Made by a program: the position numbers and the translations under genes. A DNA stretch of 60,551 nt from Hymenobacter montanus (GTDB lineage: Bacteria > Bacteroidota > Bacteroidia > Cytophagales > Hymenobacteraceae), in the NCBI RefSeq assembly GCF_014699115.1, contig NZ_JACXAD010000031.1:1-60551 (forward strand), given 5' to 3'. Shown in pieces: positions 1 through 7,684 of this stretch. The notes under the pieces were generated by a model. That model worked only from the letters and a program-made list of their open reading frames with translations, made no database searches and was not told the origin of the DNA. Numbering within the stretch: the stretch's first letter is position 1; every line of letters starts with the position of its first letter.

Positions 1-76
1 CGGCCACCAGCTTCTTGGGAATGGTGCATTTCGTCTCAGCCCTGTTATGGCTTCGTTAATTGTCCGTACAACCTAG
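1..76 (-). mobile_element. Left contig end: partial insertion-sequence end
   Basis: Positions 2-76 are the exact reverse complement of 60477-60551. The repeat ends inward in GTACAACCTAG, and the flanks diverge straight after CTAG. On the minus strand an ATG at 27-29 opens a frame (MHHSQEAGG) running off the contig, which could be the start of a transposase. CTAG fits the YTAR target of IS5-group elements, but no family can be assigned from 75 bp. The simplest reading is one multi-copy IS in opposite orientations on the two sides, where the assembly stopped. Confidence 0.6.
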
Positions 77-108
77 AGCGGTTCTCAACTCAGTATATCG
101 TTTTCTTA

Positions 109-177
109 GGAATTAAAAATGAAGAATTAAAAATTGACCATCACATTTTTAATTCTTCATTTTTAATTTTTAATTCC
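109..177. repeat. AT-rich inverted repeat, AAAAATTAA-word type
   Basis: The left arm (109-134) and right arm (145-177) are made of reiterated GAATTAAAAAT words and pair around a 10-nt centre. The right arm equals the one at 21924-21956, but the left arm lacks one 7-nt unit. The sequence before it (GAGCGGTTCTC, then TTTT.TTAGGAATT) is also shared with the 21.9-kb copy, so the repeated unit is longer than the hairpin. Confidence 0.75.
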
Positions 178-251
178 TTCTGCGGTAGTCCGTCGCCATC
201 CGACTCAGTTGTTCTACTGCCAGCCATAGCCTACCCCTTGTATAAATCAAG

Positions 252-286
252 TGTCCATTTAGAAACAGCGTGTCCGAAAATGGACA
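252..286 (+). promoter_or_regulatory. Candidate upstream activator site (TGTCC/GGACA dyads)
   Basis: TGTCC, six bases, GGACA forms an inverted repeat at 271-286, with another TGTCCATTT at 252-260 that pairs with AAATGGACA. The 12-mer CGAAAATGGACA of this site (275-286) recurs exactly at 399-410 over the start codon of the efflux adaptor. It lies about 70-100 bp upstream of a sigma-54-like promoter, a usual place for an NtrC-type activator site. The regulator at 7685-9067 is the obvious candidate; this is inference. Confidence 0.45.
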
Positions 287-351
287 TGTTTTTTGGGTGA
301 GTTCACGTTGACAAGTATAATATGTATTTGAAAAACAGATGATTAATAAAA

Positions 352-367
352 TGGTACGCCGGTTGGT
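352..367 (+). promoter_or_regulatory. Candidate sigma-54 promoter of the efflux operon
   Basis: TGGTACGCCGGTTGGT matches the sigma-54 pattern TGGYACG-N4-TTGCW in its -24 half and in TTG of the -12 half, but has G where the conserved C of GC should be. The start site would be near 378, about 25 bp before the ATG at 404. A sigma-54 activator and its kinase are encoded downstream of the operon, which supports the call. Confidence 0.45.
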
Positions 368-403
368 GATAAGTGTAGGAACCACTCTCATTTCTGCACG
401 AAA

Positions 404-1651
404 ATGGACAGAGCTATTACCCCGGCTACTCAAAACCAACGACGGCGTCGGCGCTGGCTGCTCGGAGGGGCCGCCGTAGTACTCTTGTTGGGAACCGTGC
501 TGGCATTCCGTTCCGTGCTGAAGCCCAGCATCCGCCGCACCGATTTGTTGATGGCGACGGTGGGGACGGGTGAGGTAGAAGCCTCGTTGACAGCAGCGGG
601 CACGGTGATTCCAGGCCGCGAAGCGGTAATTACCAGCCCCATCCAGAGCACCATTCGTCGGGTAGCATTGGAAGTGGGTGCCCGGGTGAAGCCGGGCCAG
701 ATCATCCTGGAGCTGGACAAAGAGCTGGCCCGCTCGGCCCTGGCCAAGCTCGACGACGAGCAGCTTCGCAATCAAAACAAAAATTCTCAGCTGCAGCTCA
801 CGTTGGAGCGCAGCCTGAACGATTTGCGGGCGCAGGCGCAAGTGCAGGCCGTGAAGGTGCGCAGCTTGCAGTCGGCTCTGCGCGACGAGCAGCAACTGCT
901 GCAAATCGGGGGCGGCACCGCCGAAAACGTGCGGCAAGCCGAGTTGAGCCTGGCCGTGGCGGAGCTGGAAGCCCAGCGCCTGGCGCGCCAGATTCAGACC
1001 CAGCAGCGCTCGAACGCCGCCGATGTGCGCGAGCTGGGCTATACCGTCTCGATGCAGCAGCGTAGCATTGCGGAGCTGGCCACCAAGCTGCGGCAGGCCA
1101 CCGTCAGCAGCCAGCAGCCCGGCGTGCTGACCTGGGTTAATGAGGGCATCGGAACCACGGTGCAGGCCGGTGACCCCTTGGCCCGGGTAGCGGACTTGAG
1201 CAGCTTCCGAGTGCGAGCCACGATTTCGGATACCTATGCCGACGCCCTGCACCAGGGTGATCCCGTGGTGGTACGTATCAACGACACCGACTTGCGGGGC
1301 GCCATTACGGCCATCAGCCCGAGCGTGGAAAAGGGGGTGGTGACGTTTTACGCCCAGCTCGACCAGCCCCACCATCCGGCGCTACGGGCCAACCTGCGGG
1401 CCGACGTTTCGGTGGTGACCCGGGCTCACCACGGGGTGCTGCGCGTGAAAAATGGCCCTTTTTACCAGGGAGGCAAGGAGCAACCCGTGTTCGTGGTGGC
1501 CGGCGGGCGGGCGGTGCGCCGCATCGTGCGATTCGGCGACAGCAACTTCGACTTCGTGCAGATCCTCGGCGGCTTGCGGCCGGGTGAGGAAATCGTGATT
1601 TCGGATATGAAGGACCACCTGAATACGCCGGAGTTAACCGTCACCGAATAG
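404..1651 (+). CDS. Efflux periplasmic adaptor (HlyD/MacA-type membrane fusion protein)
   Basis: The 415-residue protein has a basic N-terminus, one membrane segment at about 18-35, a biotinyl-lipoyl-like half motif near 63-105 (with VGARVKPGQ), a long alpha-helical hairpin at about 105-230 and beta-barrel sequence after it. This is the order of adaptors that join an inner-membrane ABC transporter to a TolC channel across the periplasm. Genes for TolC, an ATPase and two permeases follow, with 11 bp before the next gene, so it is the first gene of a full tripartite efflux operon. The substrate cannot be read from the sequence. The ATG is preceded by the sigma-54-like promoter. Confidence 0.9.
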   Translation: MDRAITPATQNQRRRRRWLLGGAAVVLLLGTVLAFRSVLKPSIRRTDLLMATVGTGEVEASLTAAGTVIPGREAVITSPIQSTIRRVALEVGARVKPGQIILELDKELARSALAKLDDEQLRNQNKNSQLQLTLERSLNDLRAQAQVQAVKVRSLQSALRDEQQLLQIGGGTAENVRQAELSLAVAELEAQRLARQIQTQQRSNAADVRELGYTVSMQQRSIAELATKLRQATVSSQQPGVLTWVNEGIGTTVQAGDPLARVADLSSFRVRATISDTYADALHQGDPVVVRINDTDLRGAITAISPSVEKGVVTFYAQLDQPHHPALRANLRADVSVVTRAHHGVLRVKNGPFYQGGKEQPVFVVAGGRAVRRIVRFGDSNFDFVQILGGLRPGEEIVISDMKDHLNTPELTVTE

Positions 1652-1662
1652 GACCCACCACG

Positions 1663-3120
1663 ATGAAGACCCGTTTTCTTTTCGTTCTGGTACTGCTGAT
1701 TCGCCTATGCCAGCCGGTGGGCGCGCAGCCGCCGGGTGGGGGGCTCACGCTGGACCAGGTTATCACCTTGGCGCTCGACCATTCGGCGGTTGGCCAGCAG
1801 GTGTTTACCAACCGCGAAACCAGCTATTGGAGCTGGCGCGGCTACCAGGCCAGCTACCGCCCGCAGCTGGGCTTGCAGGGCACGCTGCTCAACTTTAGCC
1901 GGGCCATCGCGCCGGTGGTGCAGCCCGATGGCACCACCAGCTTTCAGCCCGTGCGCATCAACAACTCGGATTTGGGGCTGACCCTGAGCCAGAACATTGG
2001 CTTGACCGGTGGGCAGGTGTTCGTGGGGTCGCAGGTGCAGCGGTTCGATGACTTCAACGGCTCGTTGCGGCGCTACAACAACCAGCCGCTCACCCTGGGC
2101 CTGACGCAGCCGCTGGGCCAGTTCAACGCCCTGCGCTGGGCCCGGCGCATTGAGCCGCTACGGTATCAGGAAAGCCAGCGCCAGTACGTGGAGGAGCGCG
2201 AAACCATTGCCCAGCGCGTTACGGAGCTGTATTTCGATGTGCTGTTGCAGCAGGTGAATGCCGAAGTGGCTCGGCAAAATACCGAGGCTACGACCGAGCT
2301 GTTGCGCATCGGGCGGGAACGCTACACGCTGGGCCGGCTCTCGCAGAGCGACCTGCTGCAGCTGGAGCTGAACCAGCTAAATGCCCGCCAAGCCCAGACG
2401 CAGGCCCAGCTCAGCGCCGAGAACGCGCGGTTGAGCTTGCAGGCGTACACCGGCCTGGAGCCGGCCCTCATACTGGCGGTGCCGACCTCGGCGCCCCAGC
2501 CGGCCGTGGCCCCGGCCCTGGCCTTGGAGCAGGCCCGGCAGCACCGTAGCGCCACGCTGGCATTCCGGCGCCGGCTACTGCAAGCGGAGCGCGACCTGGC
2601 CCAGGCCCGGGGCACCACGGGGTTTCGGGCCACGCTCACGGCTAACCTGGGCTACGTAAACCAGGCCGAAAACTTTAGCGCGACTTACGCCAACCTGCAA
2701 AACCAGCAGCAGGTGAGCCTGGCGTTCTCGCTGCCGCTGGTGGACTGGGGCCGCCAGAAGGCCACCGTCAAAACCGCCGAGCTGAACCGCGACCAGGTGC
2801 AGCAGGCGGTAGCGCAGGAAGAGCGCAGCTTCGAGCAAACGGTGCTCACGCAAGCGAGCCAGTTCGCCGCCCTGGCCGAGCAGCTGCGCCTGGCCGGCCG
2901 GGCCGACTCGCTGGCCCAGCGGCGCTACGACATTGCCCGCGCTACCTACTTGCTGGGCCGCATCAGCCTAACGGACTTAAGCCTGGCCTCGAATGCCAAG
3001 GACGGGGCCAAGCGCGACTACATTTTCGCGTTGCGCTCGTGCTGGGTAGCCCACTTCCGCCTGCGGGCCCTGACCTTGTACGACTTTGAAAAAAAGGCTC
3101 CCATCATCGCCACCCGCTAA
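1663..3120 (+). CDS. TolC-family outer membrane efflux protein
   Basis: The 485-residue protein has a signal peptide ending in VGAQ and two repeats of the outer-membrane efflux protein fold, rich in Ala, Gln, Leu and Arg with long helices (about 170-260 and 370-440), as in TolC/OprM channels. It should form the trimeric exit duct for the adaptor and permeases encoded on either side. It starts 11 bp after the adaptor and ends 45 bp before the ATPase, so co-transcription is very likely. Confidence 0.9.
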   Translation: MKTRFLFVLVLLIRLCQPVGAQPPGGGLTLDQVITLALDHSAVGQQVFTNRETSYWSWRGYQASYRPQLGLQGTLLNFSRAIAPVVQPDGTTSFQPVRINNSDLGLTLSQNIGLTGGQVFVGSQVQRFDDFNGSLRRYNNQPLTLGLTQPLGQFNALRWARRIEPLRYQESQRQYVEERETIAQRVTELYFDVLLQQVNAEVARQNTEATTELLRIGRERYTLGRLSQSDLLQLELNQLNARQAQTQAQLSAENARLSLQAYTGLEPALILAVPTSAPQPAVAPALALEQARQHRSATLAFRRRLLQAERDLAQARGTTGFRATLTANLGYVNQAENFSATYANLQNQQQVSLAFSLPLVDWGRQKATVKTAELNRDQVQQAVAQEERSFEQTVLTQASQFAALAEQLRLAGRADSLAQRRYDIARATYLLGRISLTDLSLASNAKDGAKRDYIFALRSCWVAHFRLRALTLYDFEKKAPIIATR

Positions 3121-3165
3121 CCCTGAGCCCATTCTATTTTACGCGCTTTTCTCACCTTTTCTCTC

Positions 3166-3906
3166 ATGGAAAATCTGCTTGCCAACCCCACCAGCTATTC
3201 CCAGGCCGCGCCGCTGGCTGGCGCCGCCGGTACTCCGGTACTCCGGCTCACCAACATCGAAAAGGTGTACCAAACCAGCACCATCGAAACGGTGGCGCTG
3301 AACCAGGTGAACCTCGTCATCAACCGGGGCGAGTTCGTGTCCATCATGGGGCCCAGCGGCTGCGGCAAATCCACGCTGCTAAGCCTGATGGGCTTGCTCG
3401 ACGAGCCCACCCGCGGCACGATTGAGGTGGACGGCCGGCCCGTGCAGTCGTACTCTGACCGGGAGCTGGCGGGGTTGCGCAACCTCAAAATTGGCTTCGT
3501 CTTTCAGAGTTACCACCTGATCAACGACCTATCGGTGGTGGACAACGTGGAGTTGCCGCTGCTGTACCGGCCCGGCATGAGCGGCAAAGACCGCCGCCAG
3601 CGGGCCCTGGCGGTGCTCGACAAGGTTGGGCTGGGCGCCCGCACCGGGCACTTCCCCAGCCAGCTTTCGGGTGGGCAGCGGCAGCGGGTGGCCATTGCGC
3701 GGGCGCTGGCCGGCGCCCCGGAAATCATTCTGGCCGACGAGCCCACCGGAAACCTCGATTCGGTGATGGGGGAAGAGATTATGGACCTGCTGCTGGGCCT
3801 GAACCGGCAAGACGGCGTGACCATCGTGATGGTGACCCACGACGAACAGCAGGCGCTGAAGACCGAGCGGGTTATTCGCTTCTTCGACGGCAGCCAGGTG
3901 GGGTAA
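3166..3906 (+). CDS. ABC transporter ATP-binding protein (MacB/LolD type)
   Basis: The 246-residue nucleotide-binding protein has Walker A GPSGCGKST at 62-70, Q-loop FVFQS near 111-115, signature LSGGQ at 167-171 and Walker B IILADEPTG at 187-195. The sequence matches the MacB/LolD/FtsE-like branch that works with FtsX-type permeases. It should energise the two permeases encoded next. About 30 residues precede the usual start of this family; the ATG at 3166 is used because no later ATG fits better. Confidence 0.93.
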   Translation: MENLLANPTSYSQAAPLAGAAGTPVLRLTNIEKVYQTSTIETVALNQVNLVINRGEFVSIMGPSGCGKSTLLSLMGLLDEPTRGTIEVDGRPVQSYSDRELAGLRNLKIGFVFQSYHLINDLSVVDNVELPLLYRPGMSGKDRRQRALAVLDKVGLGARTGHFPSQLSGGQRQRVAIARALAGAPEIILADEPTGNLDSVMGEEIMDLLLGLNRQDGVTIVMVTHDEQQALKTERVIRFFDGSQVG

Positions 3907-3998
3907 TTACTGTAAGAATGCCAAATCAAGAAACGAAGAGCTGGCGCAAGGCGTGATGCCGAAAATCCTTTCTTCAATTCTTTTTTACCGAATAAGTT

Positions 3999-5258
3999 AT
4001 GCTTCTCTCTTACTTAAAAATCGCCTGGAAGGTGCTCATGCGCCGGAAGTTCTTCACCTTCATCAACCTGTTTGGCGTGAGTTTTACGCTGATGATTTTG
4101 CTGGTGGTGATGGCCATATTCGACCAACTGGTGGGGCCCACCACGCCCACTAAGCGCATCGACCGGATGCTGTTTGTGAACGTTATCCGGAGCCAGATGG
4201 TGGACGGGCGCGGCTGGATGAACATGCCGGCCAGCATTCACTTCGTCGACGAGTACGTGCGCAAACTGAAAACGCCGGAGAAAGTGGGCATCACCACCAC
4301 CCCAAGCAACGCCACGGCTTTCACCCAAAGCAAGCTGCTGCCGCTCGACCGGTCGTACACCGACGGCAACTTCTGGCAAATCATGGACTTTGATTTTCTG
4401 AGCGGCCGGGGTTTCACTGCCGACGAAGTGCGGGCGGCCCAGCCCGTGTGCGTGCTTAACGAAGCCACCGCCCGCAACTACTTTGGCACCTCCGACGTGG
4501 TGGGCCGCACCATCGAAATCGACTTGAAGCGCTATCGCGTGGCGGGCGTGGTGCGCAACGTGTCGGCCGCGCACGTGTATGCCTACGCCGACGTGTGGGT
4601 GCCCTACACCCTGAGCCCGCAGTATTTTAAGGATAACCGCATCAACGGAGAATTTTTGATCGTGCTGCTGGCTCCTTCGGCTGCTGCAGTACCGGACGTG
4701 CGAGATGAATACCGGCAAATGATGAAGCGCGTGGAAGTTCCCAATCCCAAGGAAGTGCAGGCCCTTTTCTCCTACGCCGACCCCATGCTAGCGGGCATGA
4801 CGCGGGGCTTGCTCGGCACGAACGACCAAACCGTGGACGACGACAAGGTTGGCTCTTTTTACTTGATAGTAAGCGCGCTGGCGCTGCTGTTCATGCTCTT
4901 GCCAGCGCTGAACTTAATAAACCTGAACGTGACGCGCATCCTGGAGCGCTCGGGTGAGATTGGGGTGCGCAAAGCATTCGGAGCAGCAGGCCACGACTTG
5001 GTGGGCCAGTTTCTGGTCGAGAACGTGGTGCTGGCCCTGGTGGGTGGGCTGCTGGGCCTGGTGCTGGCCGCCGGGGCGCTGGCGCTGGTCAACCAGGCGC
5101 ATACGGTGGCCTACGCCCACTTTGCGCTGAGCTGGCGCGTGTTTGGCTGGGGCATGGTGCTCACCCTAATTTTCGGGTTGATGAGCGGCGTGTACCCGGC
5201 CTGGAAAATGTCGCGCCTGAACCCCGTGGCGGCCCTGCGCGGCGGCGAGCAGAAGTGA
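3999..5258 (+). CDS. ABC permease, FtsX/MacB family
   Basis: The 419-residue protein has the MacB/FtsX layout: one N-terminal membrane segment (about 18-45), a large periplasmic MacB_PCD-type domain, then three C-terminal membrane segments (about 285-310, 335-365, 385-405). It ends in the usual SRLNPVAALRGG cytoplasmic tail. It is not fused to its ATPase, which is separate upstream. Permeases of this type act as mechanotransmitters rather than forming a channel. A second permease gene follows after an unusual inverted repeat, so the transporter may be a heterodimer. Confidence 0.9.
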   Translation: MLLSYLKIAWKVLMRRKFFTFINLFGVSFTLMILLVVMAIFDQLVGPTTPTKRIDRMLFVNVIRSQMVDGRGWMNMPASIHFVDEYVRKLKTPEKVGITTTPSNATAFTQSKLLPLDRSYTDGNFWQIMDFDFLSGRGFTADEVRAAQPVCVLNEATARNYFGTSDVVGRTIEIDLKRYRVAGVVRNVSAAHVYAYADVWVPYTLSPQYFKDNRINGEFLIVLLAPSAAAVPDVRDEYRQMMKRVEVPNPKEVQALFSYADPMLAGMTRGLLGTNDQTVDDDKVGSFYLIVSALALLFMLLPALNLINLNVTRILERSGEIGVRKAFGAAGHDLVGQFLVENVVLALVGGLLGLVLAAGALALVNQAHTVAYAHFALSWRVFGWGMVLTLIFGLMSGVYPAWKMSRLNPVAALRGGEQK

Positions 5259-5261
5259 TAA

Positions 5262-5376
5262 GTGATAATAGAATGATGAATTAGAAAGCATGAGCTGGCA
5301 ACGAGCCGGCTCCTGATTCATGCTCATTGAACCAGCCTCTAATTCATCCTTCACAATTTCTAATTCATAATTAGTC
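5262..5376. repeat. Intergenic inverted repeat, GAATTAGA-word type
   Basis: The whole gap between the two permease genes is an imperfect inverted repeat. The left side has GATGAATTAGAAA; the right side has TCTAATTCATC and TTTCTAATTCATAAT. An inner AGCATGA/TCATGCT stem encloses a GC-rich centre. The design is the same as in the ATP synthase operon elements, with a different word. It is transcribed within the operon and may fold in the mRNA. Confidence 0.65.
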
Positions 5377-5381
5377 GTTCC

Positions 5382-6581
5382 ATGCTTCGCCATCTGTTCA
5401 CCCTCATCTGGAACCGCAAGCGGGCCAACCTGCTGCTTATTTCCGAAATCTTTTTCTCGTTTGTGGTGCTGTTTGTAGTGGGCGTAGTACTCATCACCAC
5501 GGCCGAGAATTACTTGACGCCCCACGGGTTCAACTACAACGAGGTGTGGCGGCTGCAGGTACGGGCCGGCCAGGGCCTGAAAATGCCCCGCGCCGAACTC
5601 GACGAAGTGCTGCGCCACGTAAAAGCCTTGCCGGGCGTGCGCACCGTGGCCCTCACCAGTGGCAACGTACCGTTTGTTTTCAGCACCAACAATTCGGAAT
5701 TCAGCTACCAGGGCAAAAAGTCGCCGGTTACCAATGTCTACGACGCCGACGACCACTACCTCGAAGCCATGCAGTTGCACCTGCGCGAAGGCCGCTGGTT
5801 TGGCCCCGCCGAGGATGGCAGCAACCATCGCCCCGTCGTCATCAGCCAAGACCTACGCCAGAGCCTGTTTGGCAACGGGCCGGCCGTGGGCAAAGTTTTT
5901 ACTTACCTCAACCCGGGCAAAGACCCCAAGCCCGAACATCAGTTCCTAGTGATGGGCGTGGTCGACAACGTGCGGATGTCGAGCGACTTCAATGCCGCCG
6001 AGCCCAGCGTTTGGAATCGCCTGATTCCCTTTGATACCACTCACTGGGAAACGGCCAACGTGCTGGTGCGCGTGGCTCCCGGCGAGGGGGGCGCCCTGCA
6101 AGAAAAGATAGCGCGCACCGTGGCCGGCGTGACGCGCCAGTGGACCACCGAGGTGCGCGTGGTAAACGACGACCGCCTCAACCGTCGCCGCTACACGCTG
6201 GTGCCGGTGGTGGGGCTGTCCATCGTGGGCTTGTTTCTCATCATTAATGTGGCGTTGGGGTTGTTTGGCGTGTTGTGGTACAACATCAGCCAGCGCCGGG
6301 CCGAGATTGGCCTGCGCCGGGCCATGGGGGCCACGGGCGCGGGCATCGGCTGGCAGTTCTTGGGCGAGATGATGGTCGTGACCACCTTCGGCGTCAGTTT
6401 AGGAAGCCTGCTGGCGGCGCAGTTTCCGCTGCTCAACGCCTTCGACCTGCCCGCCCATCCTTATCTACTGGCCATTGGCGGGGCGGCGGGCGCGGTTTAC
6501 CTCATCACGGCGCTGTGCGCGTGGCAGCCCAGCCAACTGGCCGCGGGCATTCAGCCGGCGGTGGCGCTGCGAGAAGAATAG
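5382..6581 (+). CDS. ABC permease, FtsX/MacB family (second)
   Basis: The 399-residue paralogue has an N-terminal membrane segment at about 20-45, a periplasmic domain and three C-terminal membrane segments (about 270-295, 315-345, 360-380). The FtsX-like stretch RRAEIGLRRAMGATG lies before the second of these. It probably pairs with the upstream permease around the ATPase dimer. The protein is clearly distinct from its neighbour, so this is an old duplication. It is the last gene of the efflux operon; a gap of about 190 bp follows. Confidence 0.9.
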   Translation: MLRHLFTLIWNRKRANLLLISEIFFSFVVLFVVGVVLITTAENYLTPHGFNYNEVWRLQVRAGQGLKMPRAELDEVLRHVKALPGVRTVALTSGNVPFVFSTNNSEFSYQGKKSPVTNVYDADDHYLEAMQLHLREGRWFGPAEDGSNHRPVVISQDLRQSLFGNGPAVGKVFTYLNPGKDPKPEHQFLVMGVVDNVRMSSDFNAAEPSVWNRLIPFDTTHWETANVLVRVAPGEGGALQEKIARTVAGVTRQWTTEVRVVNDDRLNRRRYTLVPVVGLSIVGLFLIINVALGLFGVLWYNISQRRAEIGLRRAMGATGAGIGWQFLGEMMVVTTFGVSLGSLLAAQFPLLNAFDLPAHPYLLAIGGAAGAVYLITALCAWQPSQLAAGIQPAVALREE

Positions 6582-6593
6582 CCGGCGATTAGG

Positions 6594-6631
6594 GCCTTAC
6601 CCCCTAGCCCCCCTCTCGGAGGATAGGAGAG
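6594..6631. repeat. C-rich intergenic repeat remnant
   Basis: The run CCTTACCCCCTAGCCCC followed by CCTCTCGGAGG resembles the short C-rich intergenic repeats found in many Bacteroidota genomes. Only one arm is seen. The rest of the 6582-6773 gap shows no clear promoter or terminator. Confidence 0.35.
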
Positions 6632-6773
6632 CCAATTAAGGAAAACCGGGGCTGCGTACCGAAATTATTTACCAAGCGCTGTAACGAATGGGGCCTTAGT
6701 CGGATACTCGGTTCGACTCTTTCAACCTGATTCGTCGGGCTGTTTCTTTACATAATCTTCTTTTCTCTTTCTC

Positions 6774-7481
6774 ATGAAAAATCTGGTAGTACCTGCTCTG
6801 TTCTGGCTGTTGGCCCTGGTGCCCGCCCTCGCCCAAACCGCTCCGGAAGTGCGTTCCGTAGCTGCTTTCCACGCGCTGGAGGTTTCCAGCGGTATTGAGG
6901 TGAGCCTGACGGCCGGCGCCGCCCAGCGGGTGGAGGCTAGCGCCGACACCCCTGAGCTACGCGCCCGTCTCAAAACCGAGGTTAGCGATGGGGTGCTGAA
7001 AATCACCTTCGACCGTAAGGCAGATGAGGTTTGGGGCCGGAAAAACTTCGTCCGCAACCTGCGGGTGAGCGTGACGGCTGCTCCCCTTACCAGCCTGAAA
7101 GCCAGCAGTGGGGCCACGGTAGCAGTGAAAGGAGCTTATGCCCCCGACAACTTCCGGCTGGATCTATCCTCCGGGGCCACGCTCAGCGCCCCCGACTTCA
7201 CGGCCAAGGAACTGCAGGCTCGCGTGAGCAGCGGCGGGGTAGCCAAGCTGGGCGGTAAAATTCAGCGCCTCGACGTGCAGGCGTCGAGCGGCGGGGTATT
7301 CAAGGGCGATAACTTGCAAGCTACTACCTGCGATGCCTCGGCCTCGAGCGGCGGCAACGTAGCCGTAGCCGTGCAAGAAACCCTGACCGCCGATGCTTCC
7401 AGCGGTGGCGACGTGCGCTATACGGGAGCCCCTAAGCTAACCAAGCACACCAGCAGCGGTGGCAGTGTCAAGAGCCGCTAG
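6774..7481 (+). CDS. Exported GIN-domain (DUF2807) protein
   Basis: The 235-residue protein starts with a signal peptide cleaved after ALAQ. The mature part has the head-GIN/DUF2807 pattern: FHALEVSSGIEVSLTAG, then a beta-helical region in which SSG recurs about every 20 residues (SSGATVA, SSGATLS, SSGGVAK, SSGGVFK, SSGGNVA, SSGGDVR, SSGGSVK). These repeats are turns of a parallel beta-helix. The family is usually exported in Bacteroidota and its role is unknown, perhaps as a cell-surface or adhesion protein. It may be an independent unit or the tail of the efflux operon. Confidence 0.85.
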   Translation: MKNLVVPALFWLLALVPALAQTAPEVRSVAAFHALEVSSGIEVSLTAGAAQRVEASADTPELRARLKTEVSDGVLKITFDRKADEVWGRKNFVRNLRVSVTAAPLTSLKASSGATVAVKGAYAPDNFRLDLSSGATLSAPDFTAKELQARVSSGGVAKLGGKIQRLDVQASSGGVFKGDNLQATTCDASASSGGNVAVAVQETLTADASSGGDVRYTGAPKLTKHTSSGGSVKSR

Positions 7482-7684
7482 GCCTTCTGGGGTGGGCTAG
7501 TCCTTCGGCCTTCCCTTAAGAGCGTGGGGGAATACCATAATCATTTAAAAGGAGTGAGTTCAGGCAATAGATTTCCCGATTCCCGAACCATAACCGGAAG
7601 ACCCGCGCAGTCAGGCCGCTCCCTATCCCTGGCGAGGGGAGTAGGCTCCTGACCAGAACGACCAACATTAACAGCTTCTTATCC

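Noticed and set aside
170..1375. A 401-codon open frame on the minus strand opposite the efflux adaptor gene
   Set aside because: Composition follows the antisense of a GC-rich gene, there is no family likeness, and the plus-strand adaptor is well supported.
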